Below, piece by piece: positions 1 to 8,196 of a stretch of DNA of 64,000 nucleotides (position 1 is the first letter of the stretch; each line of letters begins with the position of its first letter). Under the pieces are notes generated by a model that was not told the DNA's origin, made no database searches, and saw only the letters and a program-made list of their open reading frames with translations. Origin of the DNA: CBDBBY01 sp965205055 (lineage in GTDB: Bacteria; Pseudomonadota; Alphaproteobacteria; Rhodobacterales; Rhodobacteraceae); assembly GCA_965205055.1 (NCBI GenBank), contig OZ242030.1:4588001-4652000 (forward strand), in the 5' to 3' direction. Both the position numbers and the translations under genes were made by a program.

Positions 1-2
1 GG

Positions 3-179
3 AGGACGCATGCGAAGCGGATCGACAGGCTGGCCGAGGCTGGAATCAGCGAAGCCGACTTGGCCAGAATACACGCCCCGGTCGGCTTGGATATCGGCGC
101 AAGATCGCCTGCAGAAGTCGCGGTTGCGGTCATGGCGGAAGTCACTGCATCGCTGAGGCGACCTCCCGAGGCGAAATGA
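3..179 (+). CDS. XdhC/CoxI family protein, C-terminal end only
   Basis: The window opens inside this gene; about 58 codons are visible up to a TGA at 177-179. The tail reads DLARIHAPVGLDIGARSP followed by AEVAVAVMAEV, the highly conserved C-terminal signature of XdhC/CoxI proteins, which insert or sulfurate the molybdenum cofactor of xanthine-dehydrogenase and CO-dehydrogenase type enzymes. The stop overlaps the next start as ATGA, so the two are translationally coupled. With the coxSLM genes downstream this fits a maturation factor for that enzyme. The first codons and true start lie outside the window. Confidence 0.85.
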   Translation, partial: RTHAKRIDRLAEAGISEADLARIHAPVGLDIGARSPAEVAVAVMAEVTASLRRPPEAK

Positions 180-1663
180 AGTTCGGACCGGTTTCAACAG
201 ACGATTGCGTCGGCGGAATCCTCGCGCATTCCATCGCATTGGGGTCTAAGAGACTTCGCAAAGGCCGCACGCTCACCGACAGAGACGCGCAAAATCTCAA
301 GGCGGCAGGAATTGAAGACGTCAACGTCGCGATTTTGGAGGATGGCGACATCGGCGAAGATGCCGCTGCGGACCGAATTGCGAAAGCGCTGCTCCGCGAC
401 GCCGAAGGGCTGTCGCAGTCCGCGCCGTTTACCGGCAGGGTTAATCTCTATGCGGACGGGCCCGGCGTGATCGAGTTGAATCCGGACACGGTTTTCCGAA
501 TCAACCGGATCGACCCTGCGATCACGTTGGCCACCTTGCCGAATTTGTCGCGCGTTTCGTCCCGTTCGATGGCCGCGACGATCAAGATCATCACCTATGC
601 GGTTTCCAAGCAGTACGTAGCTGCGGCGGAAGAAGCCGCCAAGGATGCCCTGCGGCTTCGCAAAGTGATGCTCGACGATGCGGGTTTGATATTCACGGAA
701 ATTCCGGGCCAGAAGCCGAGCCTTGTCGAGAAGGGGAAAAGGGCCGTCCGGGAGCGTCTCGGCGCCTTGGGCATCCGATTGGCCGAAACCTTGGTCGTGA
801 AGCATGAAACGCAAGAGGTGCGGAAAGCATTGTCGGAATGCCGAGGATCAATCCTTCTTTTGTTCACAGGGTCCGCGACCTCGGACTCGAATGACGTGGG
901 TCCGGCCGGTTTGAGGTCGGCAGGAGGGACGCTCCACAGATTCGGAATGCCGGTCGATCCCGGCAATCTGCTGTTCCATGGGACTTTGGCCGGCCGGCCT
1001 GTGGTCGGGATGCCCGGATGCGCGCGGTCGCCTGCCTTGAACGGGGCGGACTGGGTGCTTGAACGGCTCGTTTGCGGAATTGAGATCAAGGACGAAGACT
1101 TTGCTGCGATGGGGGTCGGCGGACTGCTCAAGGAGATCCCCGTTCGCCCGCATCCGAGAGTTGCGGCCGTTTCCTCGGCTCGCCCCGCCGTAGCAGTTCT
1201 GGCCCTATTGTTCGATACCGACGGCGATGCTTCGGCGATGGCGGCCGCTGCTTCGGCATCGGATGCCGAAAGCGTCCGCGTCATTGCTTCCGATGCCGTG
1301 CTGGCCGCTGCGGATTTGACTTCTCGATCCAATATTGCCGTCATGCATTCCACTGAAGAATTCGGCGGATACGCACATGGCTTCAGGATGGGGATGGAAG
1401 CTGTCGAGACCGGCGCGGACGCCGTGCTGGTGATTCGCAGCGATTCGCCGCCGCCCGATGCCGAATTATTGAATCGGTTGATCGCAGCATTCAGTCCTGC
1501 AGATGATCGCGAGATTTGCTATGTTTCCGAAAATTCGCTCCGTCGCGGCGGTCCCGTCCTGTTCGGACGCCGCTTCTTCGAGCCGCTATCCACGTTGCAA
1601 GACGAAAGAAGCATGGAGCGGCTCGCGATCGATCAACGGGAGTTCGCTTTCGAGATTGGATGA
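176..1663 (+). CDS. Molybdopterin-binding / degenerate MobA-like nucleotidyltransferase fusion
   Basis: A 495-residue protein. The N-terminal ~340 residues match the MoeA/MogA-like molybdopterin-binding half of the 'molybdopterin-binding/glycosyltransferase family 2' proteins found beside xdhC and cox genes (visible pieces: VSTDDCVGGILAHSI near the start, PVDPGNLLF and VVGMPGCARSPALNGADWVLERL at about 260-295). The C-terminal ~150 residues occupy the place of the MobA-like NTP transferase, but the usual LAAGxSxRMG loop is replaced by LALLFDTDGDASAM and the LxDMP motif by VIRSDSPPP. The nucleotide-binding half therefore looks degenerate. It overlaps the upstream xdhC-like gene by 4 bp and precedes coxS by 84 bp. 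Role inferred: cofactor handling for the CoxSLM enzyme. Confidence 0.7.
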   Translation: MKFGPVSTDDCVGGILAHSIALGSKRLRKGRTLTDRDAQNLKAAGIEDVNVAILEDGDIGEDAAADRIAKALLRDAEGLSQSAPFTGRVNLYADGPGVIELNPDTVFRINRIDPAITLATLPNLSRVSSRSMAATIKIITYAVSKQYVAAAEEAAKDALRLRKVMLDDAGLIFTEIPGQKPSLVEKGKRAVRERLGALGIRLAETLVVKHETQEVRKALSECRGSILLLFTGSATSDSNDVGPAGLRSAGGTLHRFGMPVDPGNLLFHGTLAGRPVVGMPGCARSPALNGADWVLERLVCGIEIKDEDFAAMGVGGLLKEIPVRPHPRVAAVSSARPAVAVLALLFDTDGDASAMAAAASASDAESVRVIASDAVLAAADLTSRSNIAVMHSTEEFGGYAHGFRMGMEAVETGADAVLVIRSDSPPPDAELLNRLIAAFSPADDREICYVSENSLRRGGPVLFGRRFFEPLSTLQDERSMERLAIDQREFAFEIG

Positions 1664-1747
1664 CATTATCGCCGGAGCGCGAAATTTGCAGTTGCCTTGC
1701 GTGAAAAAATGCTGTGCAATCGGTCGCGGCGGAACATGGAGGAAATC

Positions 1748-2212
1748 ATGGTGAAAGTCAGCATGTCGGTCAACGGCGAACGAGTGTCGGGCGAAGTTGA
1801 GGGGCGCACTCTTCTTTCCGACTTCCTAAGGGGCAATCTGAATCTTACCGGCACCCACATCGGCTGCGACACGAGCCAATGCGGCGCCTGCGTCGTGCAT
1901 TCCGACGGCAAGGCCGTGAAGTCGTGCACGATGTTCGCTTTTGAAGCCGAGGGCGCGGAGATCACGACAATTGAAGGGATGGCGAATCCCGACGGCTCGC
2001 TGGGCGTCGTCCAGCAGGCGTTCATGGATCATCACGGGCTTCAGTGCGGTTTCTGCACGCCCGGGATGGTCATGTCGGCGGCGGCGCTCTTGAAGGAGAA
2101 TCCCGACCCCTCCGAGGCGGAAATCCGGGATTACCTCGAAGGCAACATTTGCCGCTGCACCGGCTACCACAACATCGTGAAAGCCATTCAAGCGGCAGCG
2201 GCCGCTCAATAG
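1748..2212 (+). CDS. coxS: Molybdenum hydroxylase small [2Fe-2S] subunit (CoxS-like)
   Basis: A 154-residue iron-sulfur subunit of a xanthine-dehydrogenase/CO-dehydrogenase family enzyme; it passes electrons from the molybdenum site to the FAD subunit. The plant-ferredoxin type cluster is visible as GCDTSQCGACVVHSDG with a later C at about residue 61. The second cluster is QCGFCTPGMVMS followed by NICRCTGYHNIV. The length is typical. The start at 1748 is preferred over upstream in-frame codons because GGAGG lies at 1738-1742 and the protein then begins like its family (MVKVSMSVNGERV). It is the first gene of coxS-coxL-coxM; 51 bp separate it from coxL. Confidence 0.93.
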   Translation: MVKVSMSVNGERVSGEVEGRTLLSDFLRGNLNLTGTHIGCDTSQCGACVVHSDGKAVKSCTMFAFEAEGAEITTIEGMANPDGSLGVVQQAFMDHHGLQCGFCTPGMVMSAAALLKENPDPSEAEIRDYLEGNICRCTGYHNIVKAIQAAAAAQ

Positions 2213-2263
2213 GCGCGCGAGCGCGCGAGGCGAAGAAGCCAAACTCGATGGAAGGAGGACACA

Positions 2264-4630
2264 ATGCCGAAAGATGGAGGTATCGGCGCTAGCAGCAAGC
2301 GGCGCGAAGACGTGCGTTTCCTGACCGGAAACGGTCGCTATACCGACGATTTCAACATCAACGGACAAGCTCACGCTTATTTCCTGAGATCTGAAATCGC
2401 GCACGGCGCACTTAAATTGATCGACGCGTCGAAAGCGGAAGCAATGCCGGGCGTTCTGGCCGTATTCACGGGCAAGGACTTCGAAGGCGTCGGGGGGCTT
2501 CCCTGCGGCTGGCTGATTACGGACCGCGACGGAGAGCCGATGAAGGAGCCGGCCCATCCGGTGCTCGCCCAAGGCAAAGTCAGGCATGTCGGCGATCCGA
2601 TCGCGGCGGTCGTCGCGGAATCGCTTGAACAGGCAAGGGACGCCGCGGAAGCGATCGATGTCGAAATCGAGGAGCTTCCCGCGGTTGTCGACATGGGCGC
2701 AGCGCTCGAGGGCGGGCAATTGGTCCACGACGATATCGGGACCAATCTTTGCTACGATTGGGGCTTCATCGAAGACAACCGCAAGGCTGTGGACGAGGCC
2801 ATCAAGAATGCGCCGCATGTCACGACCTTGGAGCTCGTCAACAATCGCCTTGCGCCGAACGCGATGGAGCCGCGGGTCGCGATCGGCGACTACAATTCCG
2901 CGACCGACGAGACGACTCTCTACACGACGTCCCAGAATCCACATGTCATCAGGCTGCTCATGGGCGCGTTCGTGCTTGGTCTGCCTGAGCACAAGCTGAG
3001 GGTCGTCGCGCCGGATGTGGGCGGAGGCTTCGGATCGAAGATCTTCCATTACGCCGAAGAAGCATTTTGCACATTCGCGTCGCGGAAACTGAAGCGCGCG
3101 GTCAAGTGGACCGCGAACCGCGCGGAGTCGTTCGTCTCGGACGCGCATGGCCGCGACCATGTCACCAAGATCGATCTTGCTCTCGAGAAGGACGGGACGT
3201 TCCTGGCCATCAGAACCAATACGATGGCGAACATGGGGGCGTATCTCTCTACTTTTTCGACTTCCGTGCCGACCTACCTTCACGGCACTCTGATGGCGGG
3301 CAACTACGCGACGCCTCTGATCTACGTGAATGTGAAAGCGGTGTTCACCAACACCGTCCCGGTAGATGCCTATCGAGGCGCCGGAAGGCCGGAAGCGACC
3401 TTCCAGCTGGAAAGGGTCATCGACAAAGCGGCACGTGAATTGGGGATTGATCCCGTCGAAATCAGAAGGCGGAACTTCGTAAAGCCCGACCAGTTCCCAT
3501 ACACGACTCCGGTCGCTCTGCAGTACGACACCGGCAACTACGATGCCACGATGGACAAGCTCGTCGAGATCGCCGACCTTGACGGCTTTCAATCGCGGGC
3601 CAAGGCTTCCGAAGCCAGCGGCAAGCTTCGCGGCCTGGGGGTCAACTGCTACATCGAGGCTTGCGGCATAGCTCCGTCCAATTTGGTCGGCCAGCTCGGC
3701 GCTCGCGCCGGTTTGTACGAAAGCGCCACGGTCCGAGTGAACGCGACCGGCTCCATAACGGTCATGACGGGATGCCACTCGCATGGCCAAGGCCACGAAA
3801 CGACCTTCCCGCAGGTGATTGCCGAGATGATCGGGATCGACGAGAGCCAAGTACACATCCAGCACGGCGATACCTCCAGCACGCCGATGGGAATGGGGAC
3901 CTACGGGTCGCGATCCATCGCGGTCGGCGGGGCCGCGATGGTTCGAGCGACGGAGAAGATCATCGCGAAGGCGAAGCGCATCGCCGCCCATCTCATGGAG
4001 GCGTCGGCCGACGACATCGAATTGAGCGGCGGGAACTTCACGGTCGCAGGAACGGACAAGTCCGTCGGATGGGGGGATGTTTGCCTTCAGGCGTACGTGC
4101 CGCACAATTATCCGATAGAAGAGATCGAACCCGGCCTTGAGGAAACGGCTTTCTACGATCCGGCGAATTTCACCTTCCCGGCGGGTGCCTACGCCTGCGA
4201 GGTGGAAGTCGACCCCGAAACCGGCAAGGTCGATGTCTGTTCATTCGCCGCTGCGGACGACTTCGGAAACGTCATCAATCCCATGATTGTCGACGGGCAA
4301 GTCCACGGCGGCATAGCCCAAGGCGTGGGCCAGGCCCTCCGGGAGCACGCGTTCTACGACAGCGACGGCCAGCTGCTTTCCGGCTCGTACATGGATTACG
4401 CGATGCCGCGCGCGGACGATCTTCCGAGCTTCGTGGTCGACCACTCCTGCCGGACGCCCTGCACGCACAATCCGCTTGGCGTGAAAGGGTGCGGCGAAGC
4501 CGGCGCGATCGGGTCGCCGCCGGCGGTCGTGAACGCCGTCATTGACGCGCTTTGCCGCGGCGGGCACGACGTCAGCCACATAGACATGCCCTTGAGCCCG
4601 TCCAGGGTCTGGGCGTCGATCAACGGGTAA
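2264..4630 (+). CDS. coxL: Molybdopterin-binding large subunit, form II CO-dehydrogenase-like
   Basis: A 788-residue catalytic subunit of a molybdenum hydroxylase. The loop at about 369-375 reads AYRGAGR, the form II signature; genuine form I CO dehydrogenases have AYxCSFR. The catalytic base region VKGCGEAGAIGSPP is present with the Glu at about 745. Other family blocks are visible: GNGRYTDD near 22-29, PDVGGGFGSK near 250-259 and GCHSHGQGHETTFPQ in the second half. It is preceded by GGAGG. Form II enzymes are mostly of unknown substrate, so CO oxidation should not be assumed. The subunit order small-large-medium is unlike the common medium-small-large order. Confidence 0.93.
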   Translation: MPKDGGIGASSKRREDVRFLTGNGRYTDDFNINGQAHAYFLRSEIAHGALKLIDASKAEAMPGVLAVFTGKDFEGVGGLPCGWLITDRDGEPMKEPAHPVLAQGKVRHVGDPIAAVVAESLEQARDAAEAIDVEIEELPAVVDMGAALEGGQLVHDDIGTNLCYDWGFIEDNRKAVDEAIKNAPHVTTLELVNNRLAPNAMEPRVAIGDYNSATDETTLYTTSQNPHVIRLLMGAFVLGLPEHKLRVVAPDVGGGFGSKIFHYAEEAFCTFASRKLKRAVKWTANRAESFVSDAHGRDHVTKIDLALEKDGTFLAIRTNTMANMGAYLSTFSTSVPTYLHGTLMAGNYATPLIYVNVKAVFTNTVPVDAYRGAGRPEATFQLERVIDKAARELGIDPVEIRRRNFVKPDQFPYTTPVALQYDTGNYDATMDKLVEIADLDGFQSRAKASEASGKLRGLGVNCYIEACGIAPSNLVGQLGARAGLYESATVRVNATGSITVMTGCHSHGQGHETTFPQVIAEMIGIDESQVHIQHGDTSSTPMGMGTYGSRSIAVGGAAMVRATEKIIAKAKRIAAHLMEASADDIELSGGNFTVAGTDKSVGWGDVCLQAYVPHNYPIEEIEPGLEETAFYDPANFTFPAGAYACEVEVDPETGKVDVCSFAAADDFGNVINPMIVDGQVHGGIAQGVGQALREHAFYDSDGQLLSGSYMDYAMPRADDLPSFVVDHSCRTPCTHNPLGVKGCGEAGAIGSPPAVVNAVIDALCRGGHDVSHIDMPLSPSRVWASING

Positions 4631-4643
4631 AGACAGAGACGGA

Positions 4644-4670
4644 GGAGAAGGCGCTTCAAGAGCCTTCTCC
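4644..4670 (+). promoter_or_regulatory. Intercistronic hairpin between coxL and coxM
   Basis: A perfect 9-bp inverted repeat, GGAGAAGGC and GCCTTCTCC with a 9-nt loop, sits in the 70-nt gap between the coxL stop and the coxM start. There is no run of T after it. It could stabilise or partially terminate the coxSL transcript and so set the subunit ratio, but only the repeat itself is seen. Confidence 0.5.
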
Positions 4671-4700
4671 AATATCCAATCGCATTAGGAGACAACTCAG

Positions 4701-5489
4701 ATGTACGACTTTGAATTCGAACGCCCCTCCACCGTCGCCGATGCCGTCGAGGCGCTTCGATCGGAAGGCGCGCAAGCGATAAGCGGCGGGCAGACCTTGA
4801 TCCCGACCCTGAAGAATAGACTGGCCAATCCGTCGAAGCTGGTTTCCCTTACCGGCATTGAAAAGCTTCGCGGCGTCTGCAGCGACGGCGGCGGCAACCT
4901 GTGCGTGGGCGCCGCGACGCCGCACGCGGACGTCGCAGCCGAATCCGCCGGAAAGTTTCCGGCGCTCGCCGAACTGGCGGACAATATCGGCGACCCGGCG
5001 GTTCGGAACCGCGGCACGGTTGGCGGAAGCCTCGCCAACAACGACCCGTCGGCTTGCTACCCTGCAGCCGCGCTGGGAACCGGCGCCGCCATCGTAACCA
5101 ATCAACGGGAGATGCCCGCAGACGAGTTTTTCACCGGCATGTTCGAGACCGCCTTGGGCGACGGCGAAGTGATCACGGAAGTGCGGTTTCCCGTGCCTGA
5201 TGCGGCCAACTACCAGAAGTTCGAGCAGCCCGCGTCGCGGTTCGCTCTTGTCGGCGTTTTCGTCGCCAAGTTCGGCAGCGATGTTCGGGTGGCGGTGACC
5301 GGCGCTTCGGAAGGAGGCGTGTTCCGGTGGAGCGAAGCGGAAAAAGCCCTGTCCGCCAATTTCGACGTGTCGGCGGTTGAAGGGCTGTCGCTCGCCGAAG
5401 ACGGAATGATCAGCGACATTCACGGATCGGCGGCTTACCGTGCGCACTTGGTGAAGGTGATGACCCGACGGGCCGTCGCCGCCGCTTGA
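4701..5489 (+). CDS. coxM: Molybdenum hydroxylase FAD-binding medium subunit (CoxM-like)
   Basis: A 262-residue flavoprotein subunit that takes electrons from the CoxS clusters. It starts MYDFEFERPSTVADAVEAL, typical of the family. FAD-binding motifs are SGGQTLIPTLKNR at about 29-41 (the AGGQSLIP equivalent) and DPAVRNRGTVGGSLANNDP at about 95-113 (the TIGG/TVGG motif). It is followed by the CO-dehydrogenase flavoprotein C-terminal domain. It is the third gene of the coxSLM set, 70 bp after coxL, and it converges with tupA. Confidence 0.92.
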   Translation: MYDFEFERPSTVADAVEALRSEGAQAISGGQTLIPTLKNRLANPSKLVSLTGIEKLRGVCSDGGGNLCVGAATPHADVAAESAGKFPALAELADNIGDPAVRNRGTVGGSLANNDPSACYPAAALGTGAAIVTNQREMPADEFFTGMFETALGDGEVITEVRFPVPDAANYQKFEQPASRFALVGVFVAKFGSDVRVAVTGASEGGVFRWSEAEKALSANFDVSAVEGLSLAEDGMISDIHGSAAYRAHLVKVMTRRAVAAA

Positions 5490-5532
5490 AGCGGACGATC
5501 AGCTTCAAGGCAAGCAAAGCGAAGAGCAGGCG

Positions 5533-5557
5533 AGCCGCCGAGCCGAACTCGGCGGCT
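5533..5557. terminator. Hairpin in the convergent coxM/tupA gap
   Basis: A perfect 10-bp stem, AGCCGCCGAG and CTCGGCGGCT with a 5-nt loop, lies 43 bp after the coxM stop and 98 bp before the tupA stop. Position and symmetry suggest a terminator shared by both convergent operons; only a short TTG-rich stretch follows, so strength is uncertain. Confidence 0.55.
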
Positions 5558-5654
5558 TGTTCGTCCGCTCAAATTGGAAGGGACGGCCTTGAATGGGATT
5601 CGCAGCCGCCCCGCCCCGTCGCCGGCGGAGCATGTTGCGCATCAGTCGGGGAGT

Positions 5655-6473
5655 TTATTCGGTCTCGACTGCATTCGGAACGAACAGCTGAGTTCCGTCG
5701 GGCGAATACTCGCCGATCGCTCGCTGGCCTTCCTTGGATAGCATCCAGTCCACGAATATCGCCGTCAGCCGGGTCTTGGCGGACGGGCAGTGGTTCGGGT
5801 CGACCGCGACGATTCCGTACTGGTTGAAAAGATCCCTTCCCCCTTCGAAAACAATCGCGTGTTGGGCCTTGTTGCGGAATCTGAGCCAAGTCGCTCTGTC
5901 CGACAGCGTATAGGCATTCTTGCCCACGGATATATTCAGCGCCGTGCCCATGCCGGAGCCCGTTTCCAAGTACCATCGGCCCGAAGGCTTGATGCCCGCG
6001 ATTCGCCAAATTGCCAGCTCTTTCTTGTTCGTGCCGCTCAGATCGCCTCGCGAGACGAATTCGTGCTCGGCTTCCGCGATCATGGCGAATGCCTCCGCCG
6101 CCGATCCGGAATTTGCTATCCCCGCCGGGTCGGAGCTCGGACCGACGATGACGAAGTCGTTGTACATCAGATCGAAACGCTCGATGCCGTAACCGGAATC
6201 GACGAACTCGGCTTCTGCTTCGCTGTCGTGGGCGATGACAAGGTCGGCATCGCAGTTCGCCGCGTTCATCAGAGCCTGTCCGGTGCCCACCGCCACGACG
6301 CGGACCTCGATGCCGGTCGCCGCGGAGAACTTGGGCAGTATCCACTCGTACAGTCCCGAATTCTGAGTCGACGTCGTCGACTGGAGCAGAATGAACCCCT
6401 TTTCGTCTCCTTTGGCTTCAAGTGCGATCGCAATGCATGCCGCGGCGAGCAGCGATCCTGGAACGCGCGTCAA
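5655..6473 (-). CDS. tupA: Tungstate/molybdate ABC transporter substrate-binding protein (TupA-like)
   Basis: A 272-residue periplasmic binding protein with an N-terminal signal segment (residues 1-20, rich in Leu/Ala). Family signatures are the oxyanion loop LQSTTSTQNSGL at about 28-39 and FDLMYNDFVIVGPSSDPAG at about 99-117, both characteristic of TupA. It is the last gene of tupB-tupC-tupA; the start overlaps the tupC stop by 4 bp. The placement opposite coxSLM suggests it supplies the metal for the molybdopterin enzyme. Whether tungstate or molybdate is preferred cannot be read from the sequence. Confidence 0.88.
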   Translation of the reverse strand: MTRVPGSLLAAACIAIALEAKGDEKGFILLQSTTSTQNSGLYEWILPKFSAATGIEVRVVAVGTGQALMNAANCDADLVIAHDSEAEAEFVDSGYGIERFDLMYNDFVIVGPSSDPAGIANSGSAAEAFAMIAEAEHEFVSRGDLSGTNKKELAIWRIAGIKPSGRWYLETGSGMGTALNISVGKNAYTLSDRATWLRFRNKAQHAIVFEGGRDLFNQYGIVAVDPNHCPSAKTRLTAIFVDWMLSKEGQRAIGEYSPDGTQLFVPNAVETE

Positions 6474-7219
6474 AATTCGAGCTTCCCTTCAAGGTAAGCG
6501 GCTGCGGCCTTTGATTTCGGCCGTTCAAGCATCTCGGCAGCATTTCCCCTTTCGGCCAGCAGACCTGCATGAAGAAAAAGAACTTCGTCGGCGAGCCTGC
6601 GCGCCTGGCCGATGTCGTGGCTAACCAGAACGATCTTGACGCCGCTGGCGGCGGTGGTTCTCAGCAATGCCTCGATCGTCGCGGTCGCTTGTGGATCAAG
6701 GCTTCCGGTCGGCTCGTCCAGCAACAGCAGTTTGGGATCCGCCGCCAGCGCTCTGCTGATCTGAAGGCGCTGCTGTTCACCGCCGGACAGCGAGCGTGCC
6801 GGGCGCGATTCCAAGCCGGACAAGCCGGCGATGTCGAGAAGCCCCTTCATTTTTCTTCGTCTTTCGTCTTTCGCTATGCGGGCTACGCGAAGCGCATGGG
6901 CCAGATTCGCCCTGACGGATCGTCTCAGGAGGATCGGTTTCTGGAAGACCAGGGCGCATTTGCCCGCGAATTGCGGATGGATCTGAACATGTCCGGCCGT
7001 CAAACGCGAAAGCCCGGCAACGACCTTCAGGAGCGTTGACTTGCCGGCGCCGTTCGCTCCCATTATCGCGGTAATCCCGTGCGGCGACATCCGGCATGAG
7101 ATGTTTTTGATGATGTGGCGTCCGCTTCCCTCGACAGTGGCTCCGTCGAAAAGAACCGACCATTCAGGCTCGGCGCGCTCGGCTCGGCCGGGAAACGCGA
7201 CGACTTGCGCGCTATGCAT
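6470..7219 (-). CDS. tupC: Tungstate/molybdate ABC transporter ATP-binding protein
   Basis: A 249-residue ABC ATPase that energises oxyanion uptake through the TupB permease. Visible motifs are Walker A GANGAGKST (about 55-63), signature SLSGGEQQRLQ, Walker B LLLLDEPTGSLDP and a switch His in LVSHDIGQARRLAD. It overlaps tupB by 8 bp and tupA by 4 bp, so all three are one translationally coupled operon. Confidence 0.88.
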   Translation of the reverse strand: MHSAQVVAFPGRAERAEPEWSVLFDGATVEGSGRHIIKNISCRMSPHGITAIMGANGAGKSTLLKVVAGLSRLTAGHVQIHPQFAGKCALVFQKPILLRRSVRANLAHALRVARIAKDERRRKMKGLLDIAGLSGLESRPARSLSGGEQQRLQISRALAADPKLLLLDEPTGSLDPQATATIEALLRTTAASGVKIVLVSHDIGQARRLADEVLFLHAGLLAERGNAAEMLERPKSKAAAAYLEGKLEF

Positions 7220-7919
7220 AAGCTTTCCGCTCCATCGTTGTCTTAATTATGAAAGCGGACGCATTGATCGCGAGCGTGAGCGACAGCAAGATGAATCCGA
7301 GTCCGAGCGCCAAGGGTATGTCGCCTTTGGATGTTTCCAGCGCGATCGAGGTCGTCATCACCCGGGTCGCATGGTTGATGTTTCCTCCGACTATCATGAC
7401 CGCCCCGACTTCGGCCAGCGCTCGTCCCATTCCCGCCAGCACCGCAGTCAAGAGCGCGAAACGCGCGTCCCAAAGCAAAGTTCCGATGACGTCGGTCCTG
7501 GTCGCCTTCATCGCGCGAAGAGTCTCGTCGTATTCTTCAGCGAGGTCCGCGATGACTTGCCTGGTGATGGCCGCGATGATCGGCGTCACGAGAACAGTCT
7601 GGGCAATCACCATAGCCGTCGGCGTGTACAGCAAGCCGAGCGGTCCGAGCGGTCCGCTCGCGGAAAGCATCAGATACACCGCGAGCCCGACAACCACCGG
7701 CGGAAGCCCCATGAATGCGTTCACGGTGACGATCAAAGTTCCTCTTCCCGGAAACCGGAGGACGGCGAGCAAGGCGCCGAGCGGAAACCCGATCAGGCAT
7801 GCGATGGCCACAGCGAAGAACGTGACTTGCAGCGAGAGAGTTACGATTTCCACGAGCGAGGAATCCAGCGAGTAGACCAAGCGGGCTGCTTCAAATAGTC
7901 CATCTGCGAATGTCGGCAT
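7212..7919 (-). CDS. tupB: Tungstate/molybdate ABC transporter permease
   Basis: A 235-residue inner-membrane permease with about five to six hydrophobic helices (for example VTLSLQVTFFAVAIACLIGF near 26-45). The ABC permease EAA-type loop is visible as GMGRALAEVGAVMIVGGN in the second half, with the GGN ending typical of TupB and molybdate-type permeases. It is the first gene of the tupBCA operon and is divergent from darG, with a 277-bp gap that should hold the promoter. Confidence 0.87.
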   Translation of the reverse strand: MPTFADGLFEAARLVYSLDSSLVEIVTLSLQVTFFAVAIACLIGFPLGALLAVLRFPGRGTLIVTVNAFMGLPPVVVGLAVYLMLSASGPLGPLGLLYTPTAMVIAQTVLVTPIIAAITRQVIADLAEEYDETLRAMKATRTDVIGTLLWDARFALLTAVLAGMGRALAEVGAVMIVGGNINHATRVMTTSIALETSKGDIPLALGLGFILLSLTLAINASAFIIKTTMERKAYA

Positions 7920-8196
7920 GGCGAATTCTTTCCTGATCTGCGGTCCGGCGGAAACCAGTCCTTGAGGAAGTTATAGAATTTGCGCGCCCGGACTTGAATT
8001 CCCTGCCGTCCCGGATCAACGTGAATTCCGCAGCAAGATCATCAGAGAGTTCCTGCGAAACCGGCCTGATGAGGCGAGCGTCTTTCTGCCTTTGATCGCG
8101 TCCTTTGGGCAGTTCTGAGCGTCGATTGCCAGGCAAGCAAGCCGTCGGTCGCGAGGGTCGAGAACGATCGGCAAGTTCGATGAATGGGCAACTCGA

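Noticed and set aside
1826..4105. A 759-codon open frame on the minus strand opposite coxS/coxL.
   Set aside because: It is a shadow of the coxL codon pattern: His/Arg/Asp-rich, without family resemblance, while the plus strand encodes clear coxS and coxL.
1748..5489. Calling coxSLM a true CO dehydrogenase.
   Set aside because: The large subunit has AYRGAGR (form II) and not AYxCSFR, so CO oxidation is not supported.
7920..8196. Possible DarT toxin remnant upstream of darG, including a frame reading KIIREFLRNRPDEASVFLPL.
   Set aside because: No DarT motif was seen, frames are short, and the piece does not overlap darG as DarT normally does.
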